From contig JAEUKP010000011.1 in assembly GCA_016794145.1 (NCBI GenBank), positions 1 through 64,000 on the forward strand: a stretch of 64,000 bases of DNA, written 5' to 3'. The notes below the pieces were generated by a model. It did no database searches and was not told the DNA's origin. It worked only from the letters and a program-made list of their open reading frames with translations. Source of the stretch: Alphaproteobacteria bacterium. GTDB lineage: Bacteria; Pseudomonadota; Alphaproteobacteria; Micavibrionales; Micavibrionaceae. Numbering within the stretch: position 1 is the stretch's first letter; each line of letters starts with the position of its first letter. Both the position numbers and the translations under genes were made by a program. Of the stretch, positions 24,454 to 33,591 are shown one piece after another.

Positions 24454-27400
24454 TTGGCAATCTCCTGTCCCCAGTGTGTTTTTGGTGTAATTTTTTATGG
24501 CGACTGGTGTGTTGTGCGGGTTTCTGCGGGTAGTGCGTTAAGTTATGCGACCATGCCGGGGATATTTCCCCGATTGAGGGATCTTTTGTTTTCCGGGTTT
24601 GGCCCGGTGACGCACCTGCTTGCTATTGTTTGTTTTATGGCCGGACTTTTGCCAAAAAACCATCCTTGCTTTCTTCCAGATCAAAGGGACCAATATGGAT
24701 TGATGCGTGTTCTGGCGGCTGCGTCCTCGGGGTTTGAATTTAAATGGAAAAATATTGATAAGATCATTATTTTTTCAATGATTATTTGCGGTACGGTCAT
24801 TATGTGGCTTTATATCGCTGCCGCCATCCTGTTTATCATGACATCGCCAAGCTTTGCAGGAGGCTTTACAGCGATGTTTCAAACGGGCCAGCCTTCAAAC
24901 GACATCGCATTTGTGATGTTGGATAAGGTGATTGGCCTCCCGGGAATTTTTAATTCATCTGTTTCGCAATCAGCGCCATTCCCGTCTCCATTTCATATGG
25001 GGCTTCACGAATTATTCCGTTTTTATAGCATGGCGGTTTTTTTTATTGCCCTCATCATTTTTCTCTATCATCTTATCGATTGGGTGTTGGAAATAACCCA
25101 GACAGGTAAAGTGACAGAGCATCTTTCTGACACAGATGATGATGGAGTGCACCATTTCTCATGGCTGCCTATTCGTTTTGTATTTTGTTTTGGATTGTTA
25201 ATTCCGTTTGGGTATGGCTTTAATTCGGGTCAATGGATAACCCTTTACACTGCAAAATATGCTTCTGGTCTCGCGACAAATGCCTGGATTGCTTATAATA
25301 CAGAAACAGGGGCCAATCCGGTTGGTGATGAAAATGTGAGGTTGATTGCAAAGCCTCCGATTCAAGATAATTCGGGTCTTATAAAAGCGCTTTTCTTGTT
25401 GAATTCATGTCGCCGGATCACGCTTTTGACAGAGTTTAACCCAAAGGCTGATCAGGCTTATCCGTATATTGTAAACGGGTCCAAGAGCAAATCTTTGTTT
25501 ACCTATAAAGACAAAGGCGGGATTGTAACCGAGGCTGGGTTCATGGAAAAGCCGGACTATGATAATCCGGGGGGGTCTACGCCTTATAACGCGTCGCTTC
25601 CTAAAATAGCTGCTGGAGATCCGGGTGATCATTTTATACAGATTTTAAAATTCTCGGATTATCACGATATCAAAATGGTTATCGGAACATTTGATCCAGA
25701 TGAGCCTGACAAATACAAACAATATCCTGGTAAAATTCTGCCGACTTGTGGGGAAATTACAATTCCCGTTACCAGTCTTACAGGTGAGGGATTATTTGCT
25801 GCCGAGGGTTATTTGTTCGCCGTCATGCAAACCATGTTTGAAGTGTACAGGCCGGGGGCAAACGTTTCAACTTCTGATCCGATAGAAGATATGTGGTTAG
25901 CGTTAACGAGAGAATATCTGATATCATCAGGATCCGTAAAGAACGGTAGAAATCTATTGGGGATGAGCGATGCGAAATTTCAGAAATCTTATGGTGGAAA
26001 TATTGAGTTGATGGGTTTGATTAACGAGCCTGTGCCGTCTTCTTATTGGAAGTTGATGATGGATGATTATTTCCGGTATGCTTTCAAGATTCCAGCTTAT
26101 ACCGCTTATGATTTCCTGGCTGATTCCGATGAAGCCTTCTCTGATCAGACGGTTGATCCGAAGAAGCTTTATGTTCATGATACTGCAGCCGCATTTAGCT
26201 CTGTTGGCAAAGAAAATCCGCTTTTAATGACAACCGGTATATTAAGATATGGTTGGGGTGGTGCCGGGCTTTGGTATAATAAGTTGGCTGAAAAAAATGG
26301 TGCTTTGTATTCTGCTGTCGCGGGTGTTCCTATTATTACCAAGTTCCCGATGGTGATGGAACAGATTAAGTCACAAAGAGAAAAGACAGATAACCAGATT
26401 TCAGGGGGGTATTGCGAAAAATTCAATCCGCGTAAATCGGGAACCAGCTCTGTCCACCAGCCGAATGAGAAAAATCAATTTGCTGTTGAACAAGCAACTG
26501 CTCTTCACAGTTTTTGTATAAAATTATTCGAAAATCAGGCTCTGAGCCAAGAGGGGGTTACAAGAACAACGGCCCCGGCCAATGTCTTTGAAAAGAATAT
26601 TCAGATGTTTTTTTCTGAATTTCAATTTTTCAACAATGTAGACAATAAGGAAGTCAACCCGATGGCCCAATTGACATCTGTTGGTCGTCTTTTAATTGAT
26701 AAAGCAATTTTGGGTGTTACAGTTGCTGCTGTATCTTATGCCGCTGGTGGGGCTGCTCATATGACGGCAGGAACAGATAAGGCTGCTGAAGCTCTGGCCA
26801 AAGGAAAAGGACTGATCGGGAATATGTCGATGACACTTGCATTAATTGGTTTATCTTCTGGATTCGTACTTTATTATATGCTGCCGATTATGCCTTTTAT
26901 TTATTTCTTTTTTGCTGTTGGCCGCTGGGTTAAAGTGGTTTTCGAAGCCTTGGTGGGCATCCCTCTTTGGGCCTTGGCGCATATGCGTGTTGGGGGGCCA
27001 GGATTGCCAGGCTCCTCTGCCATTGCAGGATACTTTCTTCTTCTTGAAATATTTATACGACCTATCTTAACGGTCTTCTCTTTGGTGATCTCCTTTGCTC
27101 TCTTTTCGGCTTTGACGGTTGCATTGAATACTGTTTTCACGCTCATTTCTGTCAATCTCTTTGGGAACGTCGATCCGTCCATGATTGGGACTCTAAGTTC
27201 TGCACAACAACTTTATTACGTTTCTTTTGCGCGTGGAATTGTTGATCAATTTTTCTTATCGGTCTTCTATATTTTCCTTGTATATACAATCGGGATAGGG
27301 TGTTTCAAACTGATAGATCTTGTTCCTGATAATATTATGAGATGGTCTGGATCTGGCGCCCAATCATTCGGCGCATCGGATGTTTCTGATGATTTGATTG

Positions 27401-27582
27401 ATGAATGGCAATGGGAGCTTCCTCAACGGTTTAACCAATCAACGAAAGTGATTGGTGGTGCAATCAAGGAAGTCTTTTATGACTCCGGCAAGAATGTGGG
27501 GAATGCTGAAAAGAACAGAATACTGGCTGAGCAGAGAAAGAAAGCTGAAATGGAAGCAGCAGCAAAGGGGAATAATTCATGA
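24454..27582 (+). CDS. DotA/TraY-family integral membrane protein, paralog 1
   Basis: About 1042 residues from a TTG at 24454 preceded by AAGGAT; a GTG at 24514 would align better with the N-termini of paralogs 2 and 3. Hydrophobic segments occur near 60-130 and 195-265, then a large extracytoplasmic region (about 280-750), then five or so helices. Family marks are GWGGAGLWYNK (about 599) and IYFFFAVGRWVKVVFEAL followed by PLWALAHMRVGGPGLPG (about 815-860). Shared cysteines occur in NSCRR and PTCGE. DotA (Legionella) and TraY (R64) are large polytopic proteins needed for type IVB secretion or conjugation. The C-terminal tail is charged. The stop overlaps paralog 2 by ATGA. Confidence 0.85.
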   Translation: MAISCPQCVFGVIFYGDWCVVRVSAGSALSYATMPGIFPRLRDLLFSGFGPVTHLLAIVCFMAGLLPKNHPCFLPDQRDQYGLMRVLAAASSGFEFKWKNIDKIIIFSMIICGTVIMWLYIAAAILFIMTSPSFAGGFTAMFQTGQPSNDIAFVMLDKVIGLPGIFNSSVSQSAPFPSPFHMGLHELFRFYSMAVFFIALIIFLYHLIDWVLEITQTGKVTEHLSDTDDDGVHHFSWLPIRFVFCFGLLIPFGYGFNSGQWITLYTAKYASGLATNAWIAYNTETGANPVGDENVRLIAKPPIQDNSGLIKALFLLNSCRRITLLTEFNPKADQAYPYIVNGSKSKSLFTYKDKGGIVTEAGFMEKPDYDNPGGSTPYNASLPKIAAGDPGDHFIQILKFSDYHDIKMVIGTFDPDEPDKYKQYPGKILPTCGEITIPVTSLTGEGLFAAEGYLFAVMQTMFEVYRPGANVSTSDPIEDMWLALTREYLISSGSVKNGRNLLGMSDAKFQKSYGGNIELMGLINEPVPSSYWKLMMDDYFRYAFKIPAYTAYDFLADSDEAFSDQTVDPKKLYVHDTAAAFSSVGKENPLLMTTGILRYGWGGAGLWYNKLAEKNGALYSAVAGVPIITKFPMVMEQIKSQREKTDNQISGGYCEKFNPRKSGTSSVHQPNEKNQFAVEQATALHSFCIKLFENQALSQEGVTRTTAPANVFEKNIQMFFSEFQFFNNVDNKEVNPMAQLTSVGRLLIDKAILGVTVAAVSYAAGGAAHMTAGTDKAAEALAKGKGLIGNMSMTLALIGLSSGFVLYYMLPIMPFIYFFFAVGRWVKVVFEALVGIPLWALAHMRVGGPGLPGSSAIAGYFLLLEIFIRPILTVFSLVISFALFSALTVALNTVFTLISVNLFGNVDPSMIGTLSSAQQLYYVSFARGIVDQFFLSVFYIFLVYTIGIGCFKLIDLVPDNIMRWSGSGAQSFGASDVSDDLIDEWQWELPQRFNQSTKVIGGAIKEVFYDSGKNVGNAEKNRILAEQRKKAEMEAAAKGNNS

Positions 27583-30419
27583 CCCTTTTTTCTCAATACT
27601 CCGCCCTATCTGTTGTTAAATCTGTTTCAAGCTATACACTCTTGCCGGGTTTCTGGTCACGGTTTGTAGGGTTCATGCCGCGTTTTGGAATGATCGCTTA
27701 TCTGATGGCTGTTGTTTTTGAGTCCATTCATTTGCTTCCGAAAGGGCACCAATTCCAAGATGCAGCCAGAATGGAGACATATAAAATCCGGGATGTTATG
27801 GCCCTTGCCGCCAATAATTTGCATGGTGGGTTTAGAAATTCGGACCAATATATTATTTTTGGTATGTTCTTGCTTGGCGCGATTTTATTAATTCTGCAAT
27901 TTATCTTTTTGTTTTTTATGATTGCAACACGGGCTGCTGATGCTGCGATTCCGTTTGCTGGTTTTTTTGTAACGGTTAATCCAGAAACAGATATTGCACA
28001 TCTTATGATGGATAAGGTTTTCGGGATTCCGAAATTCTTTAATTCCTGTTTTGATCCAAGTGTTGGTTCTGCTTCCTTTTGTACTGATTATCCTGCACAA
28101 ATAAGCTTCCCTGATCCTTTCCAACAAGGAATGCAGGCTCTTTTTTCTTTTTATACGTTCGGGATGTTAACGGTCGCTGCATTTATCGTTTTCTATTTTA
28201 TCGTTGCGATGATTCTTGAAACTGTTAATACGGGGGTCCCTTTCGGGAAAAGATTCCAGTCTGTTTTTACCCCCATTCGGTTGGTTCTGGCTGTTTTACT
28301 CCTTCTTCCATTGGCATACGGATATAATACCGGTCAATATATTGTCCTTTTGGCGGCCAAATATGGATCTGCGTTGGCTACGAATTCATGGTTACTTTTC
28401 AATTCTCACGCTGGGGATAACCCGATGGGTATGACCCCGCGCGAGTTAATTGCTAAACCTAAAATCGGAACAATCGAGAGCGTCCTAAATTTTATGTATC
28501 TCGCCCAGACTTGTCGGGCAAGCTATGAATTCGGTGTGCCAAAGAGCTCAAGTGTTACAACGATAGGATCGAAGAAAGGTGTCGAAATCAAACCCTACCT
28601 CGTTCGGCCAGCGACAAGTCAATCACCATCCACATCAATGGAACTTTCACAGGGAGTTACCTATGATGTTGCGCAGTCATTCTATGGTCGTGGAGATGTC
28701 CAGATTGTTTTTGGTGAAAAGAATGAAAATAACACGCAATATCACGGTCTTGTAAAACCATATTGTGGGGTGATTCTGATGCCGGCCCTGTCAAAGAAAG
28801 TGCCAGGGATCGAAGATATTTATAATATATATTTCAAAAATGTTCTGGATATATGGTTTAATTCCGGTGTTTCCGGGTATGGCAAGCGAATGGCCTGTGT
28901 TTTAAAATTTTCCTCGCAGACTGCAAATTGTCCGACATCGCCTCCTTCTGTTGGTGTTCCTTGGGGGGCTGAAGATCATGAAATGGCAGGTCAAGAATTT
29001 TATATGTCGATGAGGAACACAGTTCAAAGTAATTTTAAACAGCAATTGAACAGTCAAATAGAGAAAATGCGGGGGACAGGTAATGAGGCAATCAGCATGG
29101 ATGTTAAAACTCTTTTAATGGGTTGGGGGGGCGCTGGGGTCTGGTTTAATAAAGTTATGTCTTTTAATGGTGCAATGGTTGATGCATTGTCTGTACTGCC
29201 TACACCGACACAGTACCCAATGATTATGGAGCATGTTGCGAAAAAGAAGAAAATACTTTCCCCGAATGTTCCGGCAAAAGAAGTTTTTTCAATGACCCTT
29301 AAAACCGGTCAGAAAACATTGTCAATGGATCAGCATATGGGGGATTCGAGCCTGGGTGGATCACAGTCCCAGAATGTCGAGATTGCAGGCGTTCTGAGCA
29401 AAACATACAGCGAAATTCAGGAAACACAAGGAACAAGCGAGCCCAAAGTATCGAATACAGATAGCCCCATCAAAAATTTTATTTCGTTGTTGTTTGGCCA
29501 GACAGGTATATTTGATTTTCGTGCCAATGCAGAGGTTTTTCCATTGGCAAAATTGGCCATGTTAGGTCGTGAACTGATTGATAAAACGGTTATTATGATT
29601 GCTTCTAGAGCTGTTATGTCCGGTGTCGGCAGTGCTTTTGGAGCTGAGTTAGGGCCAATGGGAGATGTGATTAAGGGCCTTGGGCCTGCCTTCGGGACTT
29701 TTGCAACAATGGGTCTCTCTGTCGGGATTCTTCTTTATTATGTTGTTCCATTAATGCCTTTTATTTATTTCTTCTTTGGTGTTGGCCGTTGGGTCAAATC
29801 TGTTTTCGAAGCGATGGTCGCAGTGCCTCTTTGGGCTCTTGCGCATCTACGTTTAGGCGGGGAGGGGAGTGCAGGCGGGGGGGGGATCCCTGGCCCGTCT
29901 GCGATCCAAGGGTATTTTCTGATCTTAGAAATATTCCTAAGGCCTATTTTGACCTTATTCGGGTTGGCCGCCAGTCTTGGCACCTTTATGGCTTTAACGA
30001 TCGGGATGGACTCTGTTTTTAATCTAGCGGTTTTTAATCTGGGTGGGTTTGATATGACGATGCTCAGTAATACAACAGTTGACGGGTTTGCTAATTTTGC
30101 ACGTGATGGCATGGATGCTTTGTTTTATACGATAATATATGCAGTCCTTGTTTATATGATGGCGACAACAAGCTTTAAATTGATAGATTTAATTCCCAAT
30201 GCGATTATGCGATGGGGGGGGACGAATATAGCTGGATTTAATGACGGAACAGCAGCTTCAGCAAGCGGTGATCCTGTCATGGGGCAAATTAATTATCAGC
30301 TTGTTTTCCGCGCGGATACGATCGCGCAGAAGATTGATAACCAAAGCAAGGGAATTATGGATGCAGGTGATAACTTTAATCAGATCAAAACAAGACGGGA
30401 GAATTTAAAAACCAGTTAG
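27579..30419 (+). CDS. DotA/TraY-family integral membrane protein, paralog 2
   Basis: A 946-residue homolog of the genes on both sides. N-terminal LLPGFWSRF and LLPKGH align with the equivalents in paralogs 1 and 3. Helices lie at about 90-125 and 185-265; the periplasmic part runs to about 650. GWGGAGVWFNK is near 513 and the core FFGVGRWVKSVFEAM ... VPLWALAHLRLGG near 730-755. It carries an extra Gly-rich insert after the LGGEG (SAGGGGIPG) not seen in the others. Cysteines: FFNSCFDPSVGSASFC adds a pair absent from paralog 1; AQTCRA and PYCGV match the shared ones. It is translationally coupled to paralog 1, so both are made together. Confidence 0.85.
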   Translation: MTLFSQYSALSVVKSVSSYTLLPGFWSRFVGFMPRFGMIAYLMAVVFESIHLLPKGHQFQDAARMETYKIRDVMALAANNLHGGFRNSDQYIIFGMFLLGAILLILQFIFLFFMIATRAADAAIPFAGFFVTVNPETDIAHLMMDKVFGIPKFFNSCFDPSVGSASFCTDYPAQISFPDPFQQGMQALFSFYTFGMLTVAAFIVFYFIVAMILETVNTGVPFGKRFQSVFTPIRLVLAVLLLLPLAYGYNTGQYIVLLAAKYGSALATNSWLLFNSHAGDNPMGMTPRELIAKPKIGTIESVLNFMYLAQTCRASYEFGVPKSSSVTTIGSKKGVEIKPYLVRPATSQSPSTSMELSQGVTYDVAQSFYGRGDVQIVFGEKNENNTQYHGLVKPYCGVILMPALSKKVPGIEDIYNIYFKNVLDIWFNSGVSGYGKRMACVLKFSSQTANCPTSPPSVGVPWGAEDHEMAGQEFYMSMRNTVQSNFKQQLNSQIEKMRGTGNEAISMDVKTLLMGWGGAGVWFNKVMSFNGAMVDALSVLPTPTQYPMIMEHVAKKKKILSPNVPAKEVFSMTLKTGQKTLSMDQHMGDSSLGGSQSQNVEIAGVLSKTYSEIQETQGTSEPKVSNTDSPIKNFISLLFGQTGIFDFRANAEVFPLAKLAMLGRELIDKTVIMIASRAVMSGVGSAFGAELGPMGDVIKGLGPAFGTFATMGLSVGILLYYVVPLMPFIYFFFGVGRWVKSVFEAMVAVPLWALAHLRLGGEGSAGGGGIPGPSAIQGYFLILEIFLRPILTLFGLAASLGTFMALTIGMDSVFNLAVFNLGGFDMTMLSNTTVDGFANFARDGMDALFYTIIYAVLVYMMATTSFKLIDLIPNAIMRWGGTNIAGFNDGTAASASGDPVMGQINYQLVFRADTIAQKIDNQSKGIMDAGDNFNQIKTRRENLKTS

Positions 30420-30458
30420 ATCTGATAAAATCCAAGTGTTAAAAAAGATTAACGAAAT

Positions 30459-30473
30459 GTAAATAAAATTTTA
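30459..30473 (+). promoter_or_regulatory. 15-bp motif shared upstream of two DotA/TraY genes (copy 2)
   Basis: The second exact copy of GTAAATAAAATTTTA, about 40 bp before the third DotA-like gene, in the 92-bp gap between paralogs 2 and 3. Position relative to the start codon is similar to copy 1. Confidence 0.5.
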
Positions 30474-30511
30474 GTAATATTCAATTTGTTGGTGTTGTGT
30501 TGAGGTGAAAA

Positions 30512-33500
30512 ATGTCGTTAACAGGTAATCGTACTTTAAAAGTTGCGGCTTATATGCTTTTGCCGCAAATTCTTCCGCGATTTGCCAGTCTTGTGTTTGG
30601 CGGATTTTCTTACCTCGCATATTTTGTTGCCCAGGTTTACCGGGGCGTACGGTTATTACCAGAGGGGCATCCATATCTCAATCCTTCTGAAATTGGGCAA
30701 TTTTCAATCCCGGATGTTGTTCGTGCGGCTGGATCACGGTTAAAATATAGTCAGGAAACAATAGATCAAGTCATTATCTTTTATGTCATTCTTTTAGGGA
30801 TGGTGTTGATTGCTTTCCAGACACTTTTACTCCTGATTGGTGTTTTTGCACCCCAAGCGATGGCTTTCAGCCTCAGTTCCTATTTTGGTGATGCGCATAA
30901 GGTTGCGGGTGTTGATCCTTATCAGGATTTGGCATTTATCCTTTTGGACCGGGTTTTCGGGATTCCTGGTATTTTTGATTCATGTGTCAGTGTGAACACT
31001 CCTTGTTATATGGCGGCTCCTGATAATACTTGGGATACTGCCGAAACGGTTTATAAACCGGCTGTTTTTCCTTGGCCGTTTCATAAGGCACTTCATGCCA
31101 TGTTTTCTTTTTACAGCACCGGGTTGTTGATCATCGGTATGATGATTCTTTTATATCTGGTTGTTGTGATTGTGGCAGAGACAGCACAGACAGGGGTTCC
31201 GTTTGGAAAGCGGTTTAATAAAGTCTGGGCGCCTATCCGCTTGGTTGCAGCACTTGGCCTTTTGATACCTCTTTCATATGGATTGAACTCAGCCCAATAT
31301 ATTGTGCTTTATACCGCGAAACTTGGGTCGAATTTCGCAACAAATGGCTGGTTTGTCTTTAATGCGGCTCTTACAAATGGTCGGATGACAACGGATAGCA
31401 TTGTTGCTTTGCCGAAGACCCCGAATGTGGGGCCATTACTTCAATTCATGATGCTTGCCCATGCATGTAAAGCCATTGAAGAAGGCTATATGGAGCAAAG
31501 AGATCGTCCGGCAGCACCTGCCTGGAAAGTTAAAGATTCAAGCACCTGCCCTGTTAGTGCGGCTGACCAAAGGAATGATTCTGTTATTCAGGCTTATATT
31601 GTCAAATCAACAGGAGATAAATCCAACGATGCGGTTCCCTTAGAAAGCCAGAATTATACACAAGCACGGAAGTTTTCAAATAATGGCGACATTACAATTA
31701 CCTTTGGCGATAGGGGATGTGAAGGTACTCACGTTAACAATGCCGGACATGTCGCGCCCACCTGTGGTCAGTTGGTCTTAACATCACCCACACAAGAAAC
31801 GAATACAAGTTCAGGCGCCTATGTGATCCAGCAAGGATATTATGAGCTTGTACAATATATGTGGGGTCAATATCAGAGCTCGTCAGGATCTGGAATTAAT
31901 AGCCCTGTAAAAATTTGGTCGAAATGGGGATTCTGTAACAGATCAATTGGTGGAAATTCTGTTCAAGGATATCAGTCCTATAAATATGGAAGCATTATGG
32001 AGGGGGTGTCAGGGGATCTTAAGCTCCGCTCTGTTGCTCTTTCATCCGTTCAGAATCTTTGTCCAACGAAGATTGGTCAGTATGAGTTCGATAAGACATT
32101 ACAAGCTGGTCTTACAAGTGATTGGCTGAACGGGACCTATGGCAATTATATGTTCGGGAAAAATGATGCCGATGCCCCTGCTCTTGTAACAGCGTCTTCA
32201 AGCTATTCTCCGTCCGGTACATCTGGGGCTGTTGTTACAAATATTATCCGTAAGGGTGTCAATGCAGAAATAGAACTTATTAAAAAAGGGAAATATACAA
32301 TCCCTATTGATTTGATGGATCGTGGCTGGGCCGGAGCAGGTCTTTGGTACAATGAGATTGCCCGTATTAATGGTGGGATCACGGGGGCAGCCCAGGCAAC
32401 GCCTAAAATTGTTCGTTATCCAGCTGTCATGGAAACTGTTGCGGGCGCACAGCTTCGTAACAATAAAGGTGTTGGAGGCAATGATTTATTTTCAGCTACA
32501 AAAGGTGAAGATTCAGATCTTCAATTACAACGAATTGGCCAAGCACAATCAGTTGTTCCATTAAAACAGATTTATTCTGCGTGGAAAAATGTTGCCAATG
32601 AAGGAAAGCCAACAACGGGTAATGTGATCTATGATTTCTTGAATATGTTGTTTGGAACCCAGGGTTTGTTTGATCTGCGTGACCCTGGAAACCGGGATGT
32701 GCATCCTCTGGCGTTAATGACATCAATGGGGAAAAGTCTTTTAGAGGCATCAATCCGGAATCTCGGGATCGCGGCGGCAGGGAATCTGGGATCTGGGATC
32801 CTCGGTGGGAGTCTCGAAGGATTAGGGGTTGGCGTTGATGTGATATCTAATCTTTTGTTCATGATTGTGAGTGTGACTTTAGGAGCCGGTATTATTCTTT
32901 ACTATGTCTTGCCATTTATGCCATTTGTCTATTTCTTCTTTGCCGTTAGCAGTTGGATCAAAGAGGTCTTTGAAGCGATGGTTGGCGTTCCGCTTTGGGC
33001 TCTTGCTCATTTGAGGATTGATGGAGATGGGTTACCAGGTGAAGCTGCTAGAAGTGGATATTTCATGATCTTCGAGATTTTCTTAAGGCCGATTATGATT
33101 ATCTTTGGCTTGATTGCAGCCGTCAGTATTTTTGCGTCAATGGCGACTGTATTGAATTCTATTTTCAACATCGCTGTTATCAACGCTGGGGGAACAAATT
33201 TTGCAAAGGCATCAACAGTCACATTTTCTGAATTTGCGCGCGGGCCTATCGATCAATTGTTCTATACAATTCTTTATGCTGTCATCATGTATATTATTGC
33301 GATGTCATCCTTTAAAATGATTGACCTTATACCTAACAATATTATGCGTTGGTTGGGTGTCAGTGTGAGTGCCTTTGCATCGCAGACTGGCGATACCGCG
33401 GCACAGTTAATGTCAACCGTTCAACAACAAGGTCTTTCGAAGGTTGATAGTGTTGTTGGCGGAATTCAAAGTGGTAGTAAAGGGGCCGGGGAGGTTGTTG

Positions 33501-33520
33501 GTAAGACAATAAACCAATAA
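30512..33520 (+). CDS. DotA/TraY-family integral membrane protein, paralog 3
   Basis: A 1002-residue third homolog. The N-terminus (YMLLPQILPRF, LLPEGHPYL) aligns with paralog 2. Helices lie near 90-120 and 205-275; the extracytoplasmic region (about 280-780) is longer and richer in Ser/Thr/Asn. GWAGAGLWYNE is near 602 and YFFFAVSSWIKEVFEAM ... VPLWALAHLRIDGDGLPG near 806-840. Cysteines: FDSCVSVNTPC, AHACKA and PTCGQ agree with paralog 2, plus several extra ones. GAGGTG precedes the ATG. The three genes may encode separate subunits of one complex or devices with different targets; sequence alone does not decide. Confidence 0.85.
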   Translation: MSLTGNRTLKVAAYMLLPQILPRFASLVFGGFSYLAYFVAQVYRGVRLLPEGHPYLNPSEIGQFSIPDVVRAAGSRLKYSQETIDQVIIFYVILLGMVLIAFQTLLLLIGVFAPQAMAFSLSSYFGDAHKVAGVDPYQDLAFILLDRVFGIPGIFDSCVSVNTPCYMAAPDNTWDTAETVYKPAVFPWPFHKALHAMFSFYSTGLLIIGMMILLYLVVVIVAETAQTGVPFGKRFNKVWAPIRLVAALGLLIPLSYGLNSAQYIVLYTAKLGSNFATNGWFVFNAALTNGRMTTDSIVALPKTPNVGPLLQFMMLAHACKAIEEGYMEQRDRPAAPAWKVKDSSTCPVSAADQRNDSVIQAYIVKSTGDKSNDAVPLESQNYTQARKFSNNGDITITFGDRGCEGTHVNNAGHVAPTCGQLVLTSPTQETNTSSGAYVIQQGYYELVQYMWGQYQSSSGSGINSPVKIWSKWGFCNRSIGGNSVQGYQSYKYGSIMEGVSGDLKLRSVALSSVQNLCPTKIGQYEFDKTLQAGLTSDWLNGTYGNYMFGKNDADAPALVTASSSYSPSGTSGAVVTNIIRKGVNAEIELIKKGKYTIPIDLMDRGWAGAGLWYNEIARINGGITGAAQATPKIVRYPAVMETVAGAQLRNNKGVGGNDLFSATKGEDSDLQLQRIGQAQSVVPLKQIYSAWKNVANEGKPTTGNVIYDFLNMLFGTQGLFDLRDPGNRDVHPLALMTSMGKSLLEASIRNLGIAAAGNLGSGILGGSLEGLGVGVDVISNLLFMIVSVTLGAGIILYYVLPFMPFVYFFFAVSSWIKEVFEAMVGVPLWALAHLRIDGDGLPGEAARSGYFMIFEIFLRPIMIIFGLIAAVSIFASMATVLNSIFNIAVINAGGTNFAKASTVTFSEFARGPIDQLFYTILYAVIMYIIAMSSFKMIDLIPNNIMRWLGVSVSAFASQTGDTAAQLMSTVQQQGLSKVDSVVGGIQSGSKGAGEVVGKTINQ

Positions 33521-33562
33521 TAAGAACAAAAGCGGCTATTTTCTTTTTGAATAACTGGTTAT

Positions 33563-33586
33563 AATTCCCCTGCAGTCAGGGGAATT
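33563..33586 (+). promoter_or_regulatory. Hairpin containing the mltA ribosome binding site
   Basis: AATTCCCCTG (33563-33572) pairs perfectly with CAGGGGAATT (33577-33586) around a CAGT loop. The 3' arm contains AGGGGA, the only good Shine-Dalgarno for the mltA ATG at 33592. The hairpin would hide this site, or end DotA-operon transcripts in part through the following ATTTTA. Confidence 0.7.
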
Positions 33587-33591
33587 ATTTT

